Source of the DNA: Chengkuizengella marina
GTDB taxonomy: Bacteria; Bacillota; Bacilli; Paenibacillales; KCTC-33759
Reading direction: 5' to 3'
NCBI RefSeq assembly: GCF_009910845.1
Contig: NZ_SIJB01000026.1
Location: 1-64,000 of the forward strand
Length of the DNA stretch: 64,000 bases
Shown: one piece after another, positions 9,833 to 18,860 of the stretch
Layout: each line of letters begins with the position of its first letter
Numbering within the stretch: the first letter of the stretch is position 1
Program-made: the position numbers and the translations under genes
Notes under the pieces: model-generated
Databases searched by the model: none
Told to the model about the DNA's origin: nothing
What the model saw: the letters and a program-made list of their open reading frames with translations, nothing else

Positions 9833-10576
9833 TTATTCTTTTGTACTTTGGTCTTTAAGTTCATTTATGTATTTTAATTGTTCCTTACTTAATTTCATTT
9901 TTTCAAAAAGCTCTGGTCTACGTTCCAAAGTTCTACGTATAGATTCTTTTAATCTCCACTCATCAATGTTTTTATGATGACCTGATAATAATACATCAGG
10001 TACATCTAGTCCTCGAAATGAAGCGGGCCTTGTATATTGCGGGTATTCTAACAGCCCTGAACTAAACGAATCACTTACAACAGAGGTTTCATTCCCTAAC
10101 ACACCAGGAAGTAGTCGTACAACACTATCAATGACAACCATTGCAGGAATTTCTCCTCCTGTTAATATATAATCACCGATAGATATCTCGTCTGTAACTA
10201 AATGTTCTCTAATTCTTTCATCATAACCTTCATAGTGACCGCAGATAAAAATAAGATGTTGAGCTTTGGAAAGCTCCTCAGCCTTTTTTTGATCGAACTT
10301 TTTACCTTGCGGGCACATTAAAACGATTTTAGTATTTGTTTCACCTTCTGTTATCAGGTTTTCTACCGCAGAAAAAATGGGCTCTGGTTTTAATACCATC
10401 CCAGCTCCGCCCCCGTATGGATAATCATCAACTGTGTTATGTTTATTATTAGCAAAATCACGAAAATTAATAGTATTTAAATTGACAATTCCCTTATCAT
10501 TTGCTTTGCCAAGTATACTTTCATTAAAAACACCACTAAACATATTCGGAAATAAGGTTAAAACATCGATCTTCAT
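9833..10576 (-). CDS. trmD: tRNA (guanine-N1)-methyltransferase
   Basis: TrmD methylates G37 of tRNAs that read CNN codons, preventing +1 frameshifting, with S-adenosylmethionine bound in a SPOUT trefoil knot. The start [13 protein letters not shown], the loop [13 protein letters not shown] near 54-66 and the knot segment [13 protein letters not shown] near 130-142 are all intact. The length of 247 residues is normal. It lies two bases downstream of the rimM stop and upstream of rplS, the usual order, so the three are likely one operon. Confidence 0.97.
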   Translation of the reverse strand: MKIDVLTLFPNMFSGVFNESILGKANDKGIVNLNTINFRDFANNKHNTVDDYPYGGGAGMVLKPEPIFSAVENLITEGETNTKIVLMCPQGKKFDQKKAEELSKAQHLIFICGHYEGYDERIREHLVTDEISIGDYILTGGEIPAMVVIDSVVRLLPGVLGNETSVVSDSFSSGLLEYPQYTRPASFRGLDVPDVLLSGHHKNIDEWRLKESIRRTLERRPELFEKMKLSKEQLKYINELKDQSTKE

Positions 10577-10578
10577 GA

Positions 10579-11109
10579 TTATAACATTCCTTCCATCAAT
10601 CGAATGATAACCTTTTTTTCTTTCACATCCACACTCAATAAAACATCATCTATAATAGGAACTAACAAATCTTGTCCTTTTTTTCGTTTGGCTACCCATA
10701 CATCATTCGCACCAGTTGTTAATATGTCTGTAATTTCACCAAGCTCTTCATTTTCTTCAGAAAACACCTTACATCCTATAATTTCATGAAAATAATACTC
10801 CTCATCAGGTAGTTCAACAAGTTGATCCTCAGAAACATATATTATGTGATTTTTTAATTTTTCAACCTCATTGATATCATTAAAATCTCTAAACTTCACA
10901 ATAAATACTTCTTTATGAGGTCTTGCATTTTCCACAATCATAGCTTCGTATTTATTTTCATTTTCAAGAGAGACATATAACTTACTTCCTTTTTTAAATC
11001 GAACTTCAGGAAAATCAGACTTTGAGATAATTTTGAGATCTCCACGTAAACCGTGAGTATTAACGATCTTACCTACTCTATAGTATTTTTTATTTTCCTC
11101 CAATATCAT
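10579..11109 (-). CDS. rimM: 16S rRNA processing protein RimM
   Basis: RimM assists maturation of the 30S head through contact with S19. The N-terminal RimM barrel begins [19 protein letters not shown] (about 9-27), and the C-terminal PRC-barrel has [13 protein letters not shown] near 102-114 and [12 protein letters not shown] near 150-161. The length of 176 residues is normal. It is separated from khpA by a strong terminator, so rimM-trmD probably starts from its own promoter in 11110-11175, although I see no clear consensus there. Confidence 0.95.
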   Translation of the reverse strand: MILEENKKYYRVGKIVNTHGLRGDLKIISKSDFPEVRFKKGSKLYVSLENENKYEAMIVENARPHKEVFIVKFRDFNDINEVEKLKNHIIYVSEDQLVELPDEEYYFHEIIGCKVFSEENEELGEITDILTTGANDVWVAKRKKGQDLLVPIIDDVLLSVDVKEKKVIIRLMEGML

Positions 11110-11176
11110 TCACTCCTAAACATCTACAGAAATTCATCATTAATATACCCATAATTAGGGAAGTAAATATATCTAT

Positions 11177-11211
11177 AAAAAAAGGTTAGGAAAAATAGTT
11201 CCCCTAACCTT
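11177..11211 (-). terminator. Intrinsic terminator after khpA
   Basis: A nine-pair stem AAGGTTAGG / CCTAACCTT with a 12-base loop is followed by a T run on the minus strand. The stem reaches the khpA stop codon. It divides the ylxM-ffh-rpsP-khpA unit from rimM-trmD. Confidence 0.85.
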
Positions 11212-11440
11212 ATTGAATAATATCAATGTATACACGTTTTTTATCTTTTACAGCTGCAGATGATACAACTGTACGAAGCGCTTTTGCGATCCGACCTTGT
11301 TTACCGATAACTTTCCCCATATCATCGCTATGGACAGATAATTGATAAACTGTTTCACGATCTTTTTGTACTTCATTCACATGAACATCTTCTGGATGGT
11401 CTACTAATGCCTTTACGATCGTTAAAATTAACTCTTTCAT
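11210..11440 (-). CDS. khpA: KH-domain RNA-binding protein KhpA (YlqC)
   Basis: A 76-residue protein made of a single KH domain, with the RNA-binding GXXG loop visible as GKQG in KVIGKQGRIAKALRTVV (about 43-59). KhpA forms heterodimers with KhpB/Jag in several Firmicutes and affects cell division and envelope gene expression. It sits 24 bases downstream of rpsP, its conserved neighbour, and is the last gene before a strong terminator. Confidence 0.94.
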   Translation of the reverse strand: MKELILTIVKALVDHPEDVHVNEVQKDRETVYQLSVHSDDMGKVIGKQGRIAKALRTVVSSAAVKDKKRVYIDIIQ

Positions 11441-11464
11441 AAAAAGCCCCTCCGTATGAAGATA

Positions 11465-11737
11465 TTATTTTTGAAGCTTTTGCTCATGAAAAGTTTTCAT
11501 GATTCCTGCTTTACTGAATAAATTACGTACAGTATCAGAAGGTTTTGCACCTGTGCCAAGCCATTGAAGTGCTTTCTCTTCATTAATATTAACAGTTGCA
11601 GGCTCAGTTAACGGGTTATATGTTCCAATTTCCTCGATGAAACGTCCATCACGAGGAGAACGAGAATCAGATACTACTACACGATAAAACGGTGCTTTGT
11701 GAGCACCCATACGTTTTAAACGGATACGAGTTGCCAT
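11465..11737 (-). CDS. rpsP: 30S ribosomal protein S16
   Basis: S16 is an early-assembly protein of the 30S body. The N-terminus [20 protein letters not shown] and the block [19 protein letters not shown] (about 24-42) are diagnostic. The length of 90 residues is normal. GGAGGTG lies upstream of the ATG. It is located between ffh and khpA, the usual context in Bacillales. Confidence 0.98.
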   Translation of the reverse strand: MATRIRLKRMGAHKAPFYRVVVSDSRSPRDGRFIEEIGTYNPLTEPATVNINEEKALQWLGTGAKPSDTVRNLFSKAGIMKTFHEQKLQK

Positions 11738-11791
11738 TATGTTTTCACCTCCTTAACAAAATAACAAAATTATTTTAGTATAATACACTTC

Positions 11792-13159
11792 CTATCCAAA
11801 AGGAAATTTGAATCCTTTTCCTAACTTGGGCTTTTTTCCTTTTTTACCTTGTCCACCCATCATAGTGGAAAACTGCTTCATCATTTTTTTCATATCTTCA
11901 AACTGCTTTAATAATCTGTTGACATCTTTTACAGAGGTTCCACTCCCTAATGCTATTCGTTTACGACGACTTGCATTTAAAATTTCTGGCTTTCGTTTTT
12001 CCTCTGTTGTCATGGATCTAACGATTGCTTCTACACGTCCTAACTGTTTTTCATCTACATTCAGATTTTTCATATTTTTCATTTTACCCATACCAGGCAT
12101 CATATCCATAATTTGATCAAGTGGACCCATATTTCTAACTTGCTCCATTTGCTCCAGAAAATCCTCAAATGTAAATTCAGCCTTACGCATCTTACGTTCC
12201 ATTTCTTTGGCTTTTTCTTCATCGATGTTGGTTTGTGCTTTCTCAATCAAACTAAGCATATCCCCCATACCAAGTATTCGAGAAGCCATCCGATCAGGAT
12301 AAAAAGGTTCTAATGCATCTATTTTTTCACCCATTGCTGCGAATTTAATAGGTTTGCCTGTTACAGCTTTTACAGATAGCGCAGCACCACCTCGAGTGTC
12401 ACCGTCTAATTTTGTTAAAACAACTCCAGTTAACTCAAGCTGTTGATTGAAGCTTTCTGCCACGTTCACAGCATCCTGACCCGTCATGGAATCTACAACC
12501 AGCAGTACCTCATCTGGTTTAACAGTTTCTTTAATATCCTTAAGCTCATTCATTAAGTCTTCATCGATATGCAAACGTCCCGCTGTATCAATGATGACAT
12601 AATCATTGTGATTTTCTTTTGCTTGCTGTAAACCTTGTTTTGCAATTTCTACAGGATTGGCTTTATCTCCAAGTGAAAATACAGGTGTATCTATTTGTTC
12701 TCCTAAAATTTGAAGCTGTTTGATTGCCGCTGGACGATAAATATCTGCTGCTATTAAGAGTGGTTTATGATTTTGTTTTTGTAAGTATTTCGCTAGTTTT
12801 CCAGTTGTGGTTGTTTTACCTGCCCCTTGTAAACCTGCCATCATAATCACTGTTGGAGGTTTATTGGATTTATTTAATTTACTATGTGTTTCCCCCATTA
12901 ATGAGGTTAGTTCTTTATTAACGATATCGATGATGACCATACCAGGCGTAAAACTTTTCATCACTTCTTGCCCGATTGCTTTTTCTTTTACTTTGTTAAT
13001 GAAATCTTTAACAACCTTAAAGTTTACATCAGCCTCAAGAAGTGCAAGTCTTACTTCACGCATTGCTTCTTTTACATCATTTTCAGAAACCTTTCCCTTT
13101 CCTTTTAGCTTTCCAAAAACATTTTGCAATCTATTTGATAATCCTTCAAAAGCAGCCAT
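11792..13159 (-). CDS. ffh: Signal recognition particle protein Ffh
   Basis: The SRP54 GTPase binds signal sequences and targets ribosomes to FtsY at the membrane. The N domain (1-90) is followed by the G domain with P-loop GLQGAGKTTT at 109-118, DTAGRLHIDE near 190, TKLDGDTRGGAAL near 248, and a methionine-rich M domain from about 300 (MMPGMGKMKNM). The length of 455 residues is normal. It lies 26 bases after ylxM, in an operon with ylxM, rpsP and khpA whose promoter is at 13588-13616. Confidence 0.98.
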   Translation of the reverse strand: MAAFEGLSNRLQNVFGKLKGKGKVSENDVKEAMREVRLALLEADVNFKVVKDFINKVKEKAIGQEVMKSFTPGMVIIDIVNKELTSLMGETHSKLNKSNKPPTVIMMAGLQGAGKTTTTGKLAKYLQKQNHKPLLIAADIYRPAAIKQLQILGEQIDTPVFSLGDKANPVEIAKQGLQQAKENHNDYVIIDTAGRLHIDEDLMNELKDIKETVKPDEVLLVVDSMTGQDAVNVAESFNQQLELTGVVLTKLDGDTRGGAALSVKAVTGKPIKFAAMGEKIDALEPFYPDRMASRILGMGDMLSLIEKAQTNIDEEKAKEMERKMRKAEFTFEDFLEQMEQVRNMGPLDQIMDMMPGMGKMKNMKNLNVDEKQLGRVEAIVRSMTTEEKRKPEILNASRRKRIALGSGTSVKDVNRLLKQFEDMKKMMKQFSTMMGGQGKKGKKPKLGKGFKFPFG

Positions 13160-13185
13160 TCACCTTCACCCCCCAATCCTTAATA

Positions 13186-13536
13186 TTAAATCTCATCTAT
13201 TTTTCTAACTTTTTGTATAATGTCTAACATTTGATCATTGTCATTTAAATCTAAAATGTAATCATTTAATTGATTTATTAATTCATTTCGCTTTATATAG
13301 TTCGAAACTAAATGTAATTTGCTTTCATACTGATCAAGCACTTGTTCCGCCCGTTTAATGTGCTCATATATAGCTTGTCTACTAATTTGAAATTGCTCTG
13401 CAATCTCTCCTAATGAGTAATCATCTTGAAAATAAAACTTTAAGTATGTTTGCTGCTTCTCGGTTAGTAAGTTTTGATAAAAATCAAATAACAGATTAAT
13501 TCGATTTGTTTTTTCTAACATTTTTTCAGCAGACAT
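13186..13536 (-). CDS. ylxM: YlxM family putative DNA-binding protein
   Basis: YlxM/p13 is a 100-120 residue helix-turn-helix protein encoded next to ffh in Firmicutes and reported to associate with SRP components. The HTH is visible as YSLGEIAEQFQISRQAIYEHIKRA (split: SLGEIAEQF, ISRQAIYEH) near 40-63, resembling sigma region 4. The start at 13536 was chosen because AAGGAG lies 9-14 bases upstream; the longer frame to 13578 runs into the promoter. It is probably the first gene of the ffh operon. Confidence 0.93.
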   Translation of the reverse strand: MSAEKMLEKTNRINLLFDFYQNLLTEKQQTYLKFYFQDDYSLGEIAEQFQISRQAIYEHIKRAEQVLDQYESKLHLVSNYIKRNELINQLNDYILDLNDNDQMLDIIQKVRKIDEI

Positions 13537-13587
13537 ATTCTCTTCTCCTTCTGTCAAGGAATATATCCTTACAGTCAAACTTTAATT

Positions 13588-13616
13588 ATCATAAAGGATT
13601 TAAGAAACAATGTCAA
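13588..13616 (-). promoter_or_regulatory. SigA-type promoter of the ylxM-ffh operon
   Basis: On the minus strand a perfect TTGACA (13611-13616) and TATGAT (13588-13593) are separated by exactly 17 bases, about 50 bases upstream of the ylxM start. It is one of the best-matching promoters in the window. Confidence 0.85.
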
Positions 13617-13622
13617 GTGATT

Positions 13623-13775
13623 TTACTTGATAGGATGATATTTCAATTCAAAGGGATGATCCTTGTTATTGCACATGTGGAAAATACCATTTTGAAGGAT
13701 ATATTCTCTAATTTCATCTGCTTTTTTTTTAGGAACACGGATACCTCTATACATCGTGACTAAATCTTTCCTCAT
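13623..13775 (-). CDS. Small protein of 50 residues, unknown function
   Basis: An intact reading frame starts at 13775 (MRKDLVTMYRGIRVP) and ends at 13623. GGAGAGGTG lies 7-15 bases before the ATG, better than many sites in this window. The product has a run of three lysines encoded by nine consecutive A (KKKADEIREY) and ends in FELKYHPIK, with one cysteine and four histidines. It lies between the ftsY terminator and the ylxM promoter, so it is transcribed separately from both. I do not recognise the family. Reality rests on the ribosome binding site and context, not on known homologues. Confidence 0.6.
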   Translation of the reverse strand: MRKDLVTMYRGIRVPKKKADEIREYILQNGIFHMCNNKDHPFELKYHPIK

Positions 13776-13870
13776 ATCATCACCTCTCCAACTTCTGTTA
13801 TCAATTCATAAAATGAAATTCATGATAAAAAGGTGATAACTATATAAGTTCGCAGCTTAATTATTCGGTT

Positions 13871-13910
13871 TAAAAAGAACGGATGTTATATCATACGATA
13901 TAACATCCGT
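13871..13910 (-). terminator. Intrinsic terminator after ftsY
   Basis: A 14-pair perfect stem ACGGATGTTATATC / GATATAACATCCGT with a four-base loop is followed on the minus strand by TCTTTTT. It lies 17 bases after the ftsY stop. Confidence 0.88.
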
Positions 13911-13927
13911 CATTTTATATTTGCTAT

Positions 13928-14935
13928 TTATTCCACAGATTCCTCTACTTCTCTTTTCTCTTCATCTTTAATCAACCCTGCAAACAATGCGTGAACAAAC
14001 TGCTCTGAGTCAAATTCCTGTAAATCATCCATTTGTTCTCCTAAACCTACAAACTTCATTGGAATATCCATTTCATTTCGGATTGCTACTACAATACCAC
14101 CTTTAGCTGTTCCATCCAGTTTAGTTAGTACTAAACCTGTAACACCTGTTTTTTCTCCAAATAATTTGGCTTGACTAAGGGCATTCTGTCCAGTTGTTGC
14201 ATCTAATACAAGTAATACTTCATGGGGAGCATTTGGAACCTCACGTTTTATAACACGATATATTTTATTGAGTTCTTCCATCAAGTTTGTTTTATTTTGC
14301 AATCTACCTGCTGTATCACAAAGCAAAATGTCGGCTTCCCTTTTTTTAGCTGCTTGTAATGCATCATAAATAACTGCTGCTGGGTCTGAACCTGCTTGTT
14401 GTTTCACAACATCTACACCAACACGGTCTCCCCAAACTTCAAGCTGTTCTATCGCACCTGCACGAAACGTATCTCCTGCAGCTAACAAAACTTTTTTTCC
14501 TTCGGAATTAAAACGGTGGGCCATTTTCCCTATCGTTGTAGTTTTTCCTACTCCATTTACTCCAACAAAAAGAATAACCGTCAAACCGCTCTCTTGTATA
14601 TTTAAGCTGTTATCCTCTTTCCCAGATAACAATTCTACGAGTTTCTCTGAAAGAACTGGCTGTAAGTCAACTGCATCTTCGATTTTTCTTTTGCGCACTT
14701 CCGTACGTAGCTCATCAATCAACTCCATCACTACATTAACGCCTACGTCCGCCCCAATTAAAATTTCTTCTAACTCTTCATAAAAATCCTCATCAATTTT
14801 CTTACGACGAAGAACTAATGTTTCTATTTTTTCAGTAAATGCAGTGCTCGTTTTACTTAACCCATCCTTAAACTTAGTTGTTACGTCTTCTGTTTTTTTA
14901 GAAATTTTATCTTTTAGTTTTTTAAAAAAACTCAT
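13928..14935 (-). CDS. ftsY: SRP receptor FtsY
   Basis: The membrane-associated GTPase that receives SRP-ribosome complexes. The amphipathic basic N-terminus (FFKKLKDKISKK) serves membrane binding, and the acidic A domain of Gram-negative FtsY is absent, as is usual in Firmicutes. The NG domain has GVNGVGKTTT at 125-134, DTAGRLQNKTNL near 206 and TKLDGTAKGG near 268. The length of 335 residues is normal. It lies 24 bases downstream of smc; rnc-smc-ftsY is the conserved operon order. Confidence 0.97.
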   Translation of the reverse strand: MSFFKKLKDKISKKTEDVTTKFKDGLSKTSTAFTEKIETLVLRRKKIDEDFYEELEEILIGADVGVNVVMELIDELRTEVRKRKIEDAVDLQPVLSEKLVELLSGKEDNSLNIQESGLTVILFVGVNGVGKTTTIGKMAHRFNSEGKKVLLAAGDTFRAGAIEQLEVWGDRVGVDVVKQQAGSDPAAVIYDALQAAKKREADILLCDTAGRLQNKTNLMEELNKIYRVIKREVPNAPHEVLLVLDATTGQNALSQAKLFGEKTGVTGLVLTKLDGTAKGGIVVAIRNEMDIPMKFVGLGEQMDDLQEFDSEQFVHALFAGLIKDEEKREVEESVE

Positions 14936-14959
14936 AAATATCCTCCTTCTTATATTACT

Positions 14960-17900
14960 TTATGATGCAGAGAAAAATCCATCCTCCTCTTCATCCAATC
15001 GAACTGAAACTAATTTAGATACTCCATCTTCTTCCATAGCCACACCGTATAACACATCAGCTTCTTCCATCGTCCCTTTACGATGAGTAACAACAATAAA
15101 TTGTGTCTGTAAAGAAAATTCCCTTAAGTATTCAGCGAAACGAGTAACATTCGCTTCATCGAGTGCGGCTTCTACCTCATCCAATACACAAAATGGTACA
15201 GGTTTCACGTGTAATATTGCAAATAATAAAGCGATTGCTGTTAAAGCTCTTTCTCCACCAGATAACAATTGTAGATTTTGCAGTTTCTTCCCAGGGGGTT
15301 GTGCAACGATGTCTACACCTGTTTCTAATAAATTTTCTGGATTACTTAATATTAAATCTGCTCTCCCACCACCAAACAACTTCGAAAATGAAACAACGAA
15401 GTTTTTGCGAATATCTTCAAATGTTGTAATAAAACGCTGTGACATCTGTTCATCTAATTGCTCTATCACTTGATAAAGTGTATCTTTGGCTTCAATAAGA
15501 TCTTGTTGTTGTTTAGTCAAAAATTCAAATCGATTATGAATTCGTTCAAATTCGTCAATGGCACCCAAATTCACCTCACCTAACGAAGTAATTTTTCTTT
15601 TTAATTGCTTTACCATTTCTTGCGTTTCAACAACATCATTAGGAAGAGAATATTTTTGTTTTGCCAATTCAAAACTGAGTTCGTAGTCTTCAGAAAGTTT
15701 ATTTAATAAATTTTCTAACTCTACATCCAACCGATTCACTTTTACTTCTACTTGATGTAATTTATCCTCTGTCTGTTTCAAAGCTAATCTTTGTTCTTTT
15801 GTTTCATTTTCTTTTAATTCTATCATCTGTAATCCATCAGCACGTTCTTTTCTTTTAAAAGCAACTTGGTTGCTGCATTCTTGTTTATTTATTTTAAGCA
15901 GATTTAATTTTTCAAGTTGTTCTACATACTCTCTTTCATTTTTTTCACTCTCTGCTTCAAGCTGTAGTTTGGTTTGATCATTTGCATTCATTTCTATCTG
16001 CAACTGCGTTAACTCATGTTGAAAACGATGCAACTGCTCCATAGTGGCTTGTTTCTCCTGTGTAATAGAAGCTACTCTAACCTTTAAATCCGTTAATTCA
16101 TTCTGTACTTCATCTTTTATAAATTGTTTTGTTTTTTTACTCTCTTCTGCTTCCTTCATCACTTGTTGTATTTTTTCTTCAGTTTGTAAAGATTCTGTTA
16201 ATTTCATTTGTTCCCTTTTTTCTTTTTCAATTAACTCCTCTGATTTTTGTAATAATTGTTCAAGCTCTAATTGATTTGAAGAAATTTGTGATTCCTTATG
16301 CTCCATTTGTTGCTGACACTGATGAATTTCTGATTGTATTTTCTGTTCCTGCAAACGAAACTGTTCTCCCAGCGTTCGTAACTCTTCAAGTTCTGATGAA
16401 GTTTTAGAAATTTCCTGCTTTACATTTTTGCTTTTTTCCTGTAATTGATCAAGTTGAATTTCTGAATTTGTAATTTGATGTTCCAATTCCTCAATTTGTC
16501 TTTTACGACCTAAGAGATTCGTATTTTTCTTTTGTTTACTTCCACCAGTCATAGAACCGCCAGCATTAACAACATCACCATCTATAGTTACTATTTTAAA
16601 CCGATAAGAACAAGAAGCAGCAATTCGATTGGCATCCTCTAAGCTATCAGCAATAATTACCTGACCTAATAAATTAGAAACAATAGATGAATAAGAAGAA
16701 TCAAATTGTATTAAGTCAGCCGCAATACCGATATAACCTTTATTTTTATTCATTTTATGAATTTCATTTTGAGAAATGGTGCGAGGTTTAATAATATCTA
16801 TTGGTAAGAATGTAGCTCTACCCAACTTTCTCTGTTTCAAGTAAGAGATGGCTTGTCTGCTGTCTTGTTCGTTCTCCATGACAATAAACTGGAGAGCACC
16901 TCCAAGTGCTGTCTCAACTGCAGTTTCTAATCTAGCAGGAACTTTTACTAATTCAGCCACTGCTCCATGAACACCACTTAACCCTCCAGAAGTTTGTCCC
17001 CTCTTTTTTAGTACTTCTTTAACACCATGAAAGAACCCATCAAAATCATTTTCCATTTCTTTGAAAGTATCTTTTCTTGAAATTAAAGAATTTAATTTTT
17101 GCTGCCATTTTTGTATAGTTAATAAAATATCTTCCAGTAATCTTTGTTTCTTCTTAACCTGCTCACTGATTTGATAGTATTTATTTTTCGTATCATTAAT
17201 TTGATTCTGTACTTGTTCTAAGGAGGCTATTGTTGCCTCATTATTAGTATGAAGCTCATGATGTTGTTCAATCAAAAGTTTATGTAATCGTTGTAGTTCT
17301 TCTTTCTTCTCTTCATTCATTCTTAGTTGTTGACTAATATTACTAATTTCATTTTGACTTTGTGCAATTTCATTAATTACTTTTAACAGTGTTTCTTGCA
17401 GTTGTTCATCTGAGTCAATATTCAACTCTGATGTAATACCTAATAAATGTTCTTGCTTTTCTTCTAAGTTGTGCTCAGCTTCTTTAAGTTGATGTAGGAT
17501 TTGCTCTAATTTAGATTCAAATGAATACTGCTCATTTTGTACATTTTCATGACGTTGGTTTTTTTCAATTACTAAAATTTCATGTTGTGTTTTTTGCTGT
17601 AATAGATTTTTTTGTCTTTCTTTAAGAACCTCACCAAAACCCTCGCTTTTTTCAACCTCTTCACTAAGGTTTAATAAGGTATTTTGCAATGCATCCAATT
17701 CATCCTCTAGTTGTTTTGCAACTATGCGGTCTTTTTCAATCGTTGCATCATGTTGATTTACAATTGTGGAAAGTTCAATTTGTTTGTTTTGTAATTGCTT
17801 TAAAGTTTGTGAGGATGCTTCCCAATGTTGATGTGCTTCTTCAATTTTATACACATAAAGGGAAATGTCATGTGCTTTTAATTGCTCCTTTAACTTTTTA

Positions 17901-18544
17901 TATAAAACTGCTTGTTCAGATTGCTTTTGCAAAGGTTCGATTTGATCTTCTAATTCAGCAATAAGATCGTAAATTCTAAGCAGGTTTTGTTCAGTTTCAG
18001 CCAATTTTCTTTCTGATTCTTTTTTTCTAGTTTTAAACTTTACAATGCCTGAAGCTTCTTCAAAAATTCCTCTTCTCTCTTCTGAACGGTTGCTTAAAAT
18101 TTCTTCAATTTTACCTTGTCCAATGATAGAATAAGCTTCTCTACCAATACCTGTATCCATAAAAAGCTCTATAATGTCTTTCAATCGACAAGCTTGTTTG
18201 TTTATAAAATACTCACTATCTCCATTCCGGTGTATGCGTCGAGTCACTGTAACTTCACTAAAATCAAGCAATAACTTCTCATCTGTATTATCCAATGTAA
18301 GTGAAACTTCACCAAAATTTACAGGTTTTCTTAACTCACTACCAGCAAAAATGATATCCTCCATTTTACCCCCACGCAAGGATTTGGCTTTTTGTTCTCC
18401 CAACACCCAACGTATGGAATCAGAGATGTTACTTTTCCCACTTCCATTTGGACCTACAACAGCAGTGATGCCTTGTACAAAGTCTAATGCAGTCTTGTCG
18501 GCAAAAGACTTAAAACCATTTAATTCAATCCTTTTTAAAAACAT
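14960..18544 (-). CDS. smc: Chromosome condensation ATPase SMC
   Basis: The SMC subunit of the condensin complex works with ScpA and ScpB in chromosome organisation and segregation. The N-terminal ATPase half has Walker A GPNGSGKSN at 31-39. Two long coiled coils flank a hinge at about 515-680 (SGVHGAVAELVKV, then GGSMTGGS). The C-terminal half has the signature LSGGERALT at about 1094 and Walker B VLDEVEAALDE at about 1120-1130. The length of 1194 residues is normal. The ATG at 18544 is followed by the canonical MFLKRIELNGFKSFA. Confidence 0.98.
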   Translation of the reverse strand: MFLKRIELNGFKSFADKTALDFVQGITAVVGPNGSGKSNISDSIRWVLGEQKAKSLRGGKMEDIIFAGSELRKPVNFGEVSLTLDNTDEKLLLDFSEVTVTRRIHRNGDSEYFINKQACRLKDIIELFMDTGIGREAYSIIGQGKIEEILSNRSEERRGIFEEASGIVKFKTRKKESERKLAETEQNLLRIYDLIAELEDQIEPLQKQSEQAVLYKKLKEQLKAHDISLYVYKIEEAHQHWEASSQTLKQLQNKQIELSTIVNQHDATIEKDRIVAKQLEDELDALQNTLLNLSEEVEKSEGFGEVLKERQKNLLQQKTQHEILVIEKNQRHENVQNEQYSFESKLEQILHQLKEAEHNLEEKQEHLLGITSELNIDSDEQLQETLLKVINEIAQSQNEISNISQQLRMNEEKKEELQRLHKLLIEQHHELHTNNEATIASLEQVQNQINDTKNKYYQISEQVKKKQRLLEDILLTIQKWQQKLNSLISRKDTFKEMENDFDGFFHGVKEVLKKRGQTSGGLSGVHGAVAELVKVPARLETAVETALGGALQFIVMENEQDSRQAISYLKQRKLGRATFLPIDIIKPRTISQNEIHKMNKNKGYIGIAADLIQFDSSYSSIVSNLLGQVIIADSLEDANRIAASCSYRFKIVTIDGDVVNAGGSMTGGSKQKKNTNLLGRKRQIEELEHQITNSEIQLDQLQEKSKNVKQEISKTSSELEELRTLGEQFRLQEQKIQSEIHQCQQQMEHKESQISSNQLELEQLLQKSEELIEKEKREQMKLTESLQTEEKIQQVMKEAEESKKTKQFIKDEVQNELTDLKVRVASITQEKQATMEQLHRFQHELTQLQIEMNANDQTKLQLEAESEKNEREYVEQLEKLNLLKINKQECSNQVAFKRKERADGLQMIELKENETKEQRLALKQTEDKLHQVEVKVNRLDVELENLLNKLSEDYELSFELAKQKYSLPNDVVETQEMVKQLKRKITSLGEVNLGAIDEFERIHNRFEFLTKQQQDLIEAKDTLYQVIEQLDEQMSQRFITTFEDIRKNFVVSFSKLFGGGRADLILSNPENLLETGVDIVAQPPGKKLQNLQLLSGGERALTAIALLFAILHVKPVPFCVLDEVEAALDEANVTRFAEYLREFSLQTQFIVVTHRKGTMEEADVLYGVAMEEDGVSKLVSVRLDEEEDGFFSAS

Positions 18545-18584
18545 ATAAAGGTCTCACCTCATGAATAAATATAACACAATTTCA

Positions 18585-18636
18585 CCCCAAAAAGTGAACT
18601 AGATTCATAGATGTAATATCCGAATACTTTTCGGGG
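18585..18636 (+). repeat. Short intergenic repeat element, copy A1
   Basis: A 52-base unit bounded by left end CCCCAAAAAGTGAAC and right end GAATACTTTTCGGGG. The ends form an 11-pair stem with one A-C mismatch. Its size and ends match copy B1 at 36837-36890 and the smaller copy at 26769-26822. It is followed by ACCCCATAA, the same linker that follows copy B2. It lies between smc and rnc, antisense to those genes. Confidence 0.7.
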
Positions 18637-18651
18637 ACCCCATAACAACAA

Positions 18652-18748
18652 GCCCAAAAGTTTTGAGTTCCCAGTTTAGGAAGAACTGGTGTCGGATGTT
18701 AGCCACATGGACGTGGCTGGTTTTAATCGACCGACTACTTTTGCGGGT
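18652..18748 (+). repeat. Long intergenic repeat element with GGA hairpins, copy A2
   Basis: A 97-base unit bounded by GCCCAAAAG and TACTTTTGCGGGT. It holds two hairpins homologous to those of copy B2: CCAGTT...AACTGG with AGGA in the loop (18671-18689), and a perfect six-pair stem AGCCAC-ATGGAC-GTGGCT (18701-18718) whose loop and closing pairs match ACANGGANGU. The two middle hairpins of B2 are absent. It is not coding. No plus-strand promoter is evident, so its transcription is uncertain. Confidence 0.7.
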
Positions 18749-18860
18749 CTTAAAATGAAAAGAGCCACCATCAAGTTTTTTATACTTGAGGAGCCCTTCT
18801 AATAAAATTTTAATTGACGGTTTCTATAAACGCTCATCGATCGATGAATTTTAAAAAAAA
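18749..18860 (-). terminator. rnc downstream region with probable terminator
   Basis: On the minus strand, GGCTCCTCAAG (18784-18795 region) can pair imperfectly with CTTGATGGTGGCTC, followed by TTTTCATTTT, a plausible but imperfect terminator for the preceding transcript. A perfect 14-base palindrome TCATCGATCGATGA lies at 18834-18847. If it terminates efficiently, smc would need its own promoter, which I cannot identify. Confidence 0.35.
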
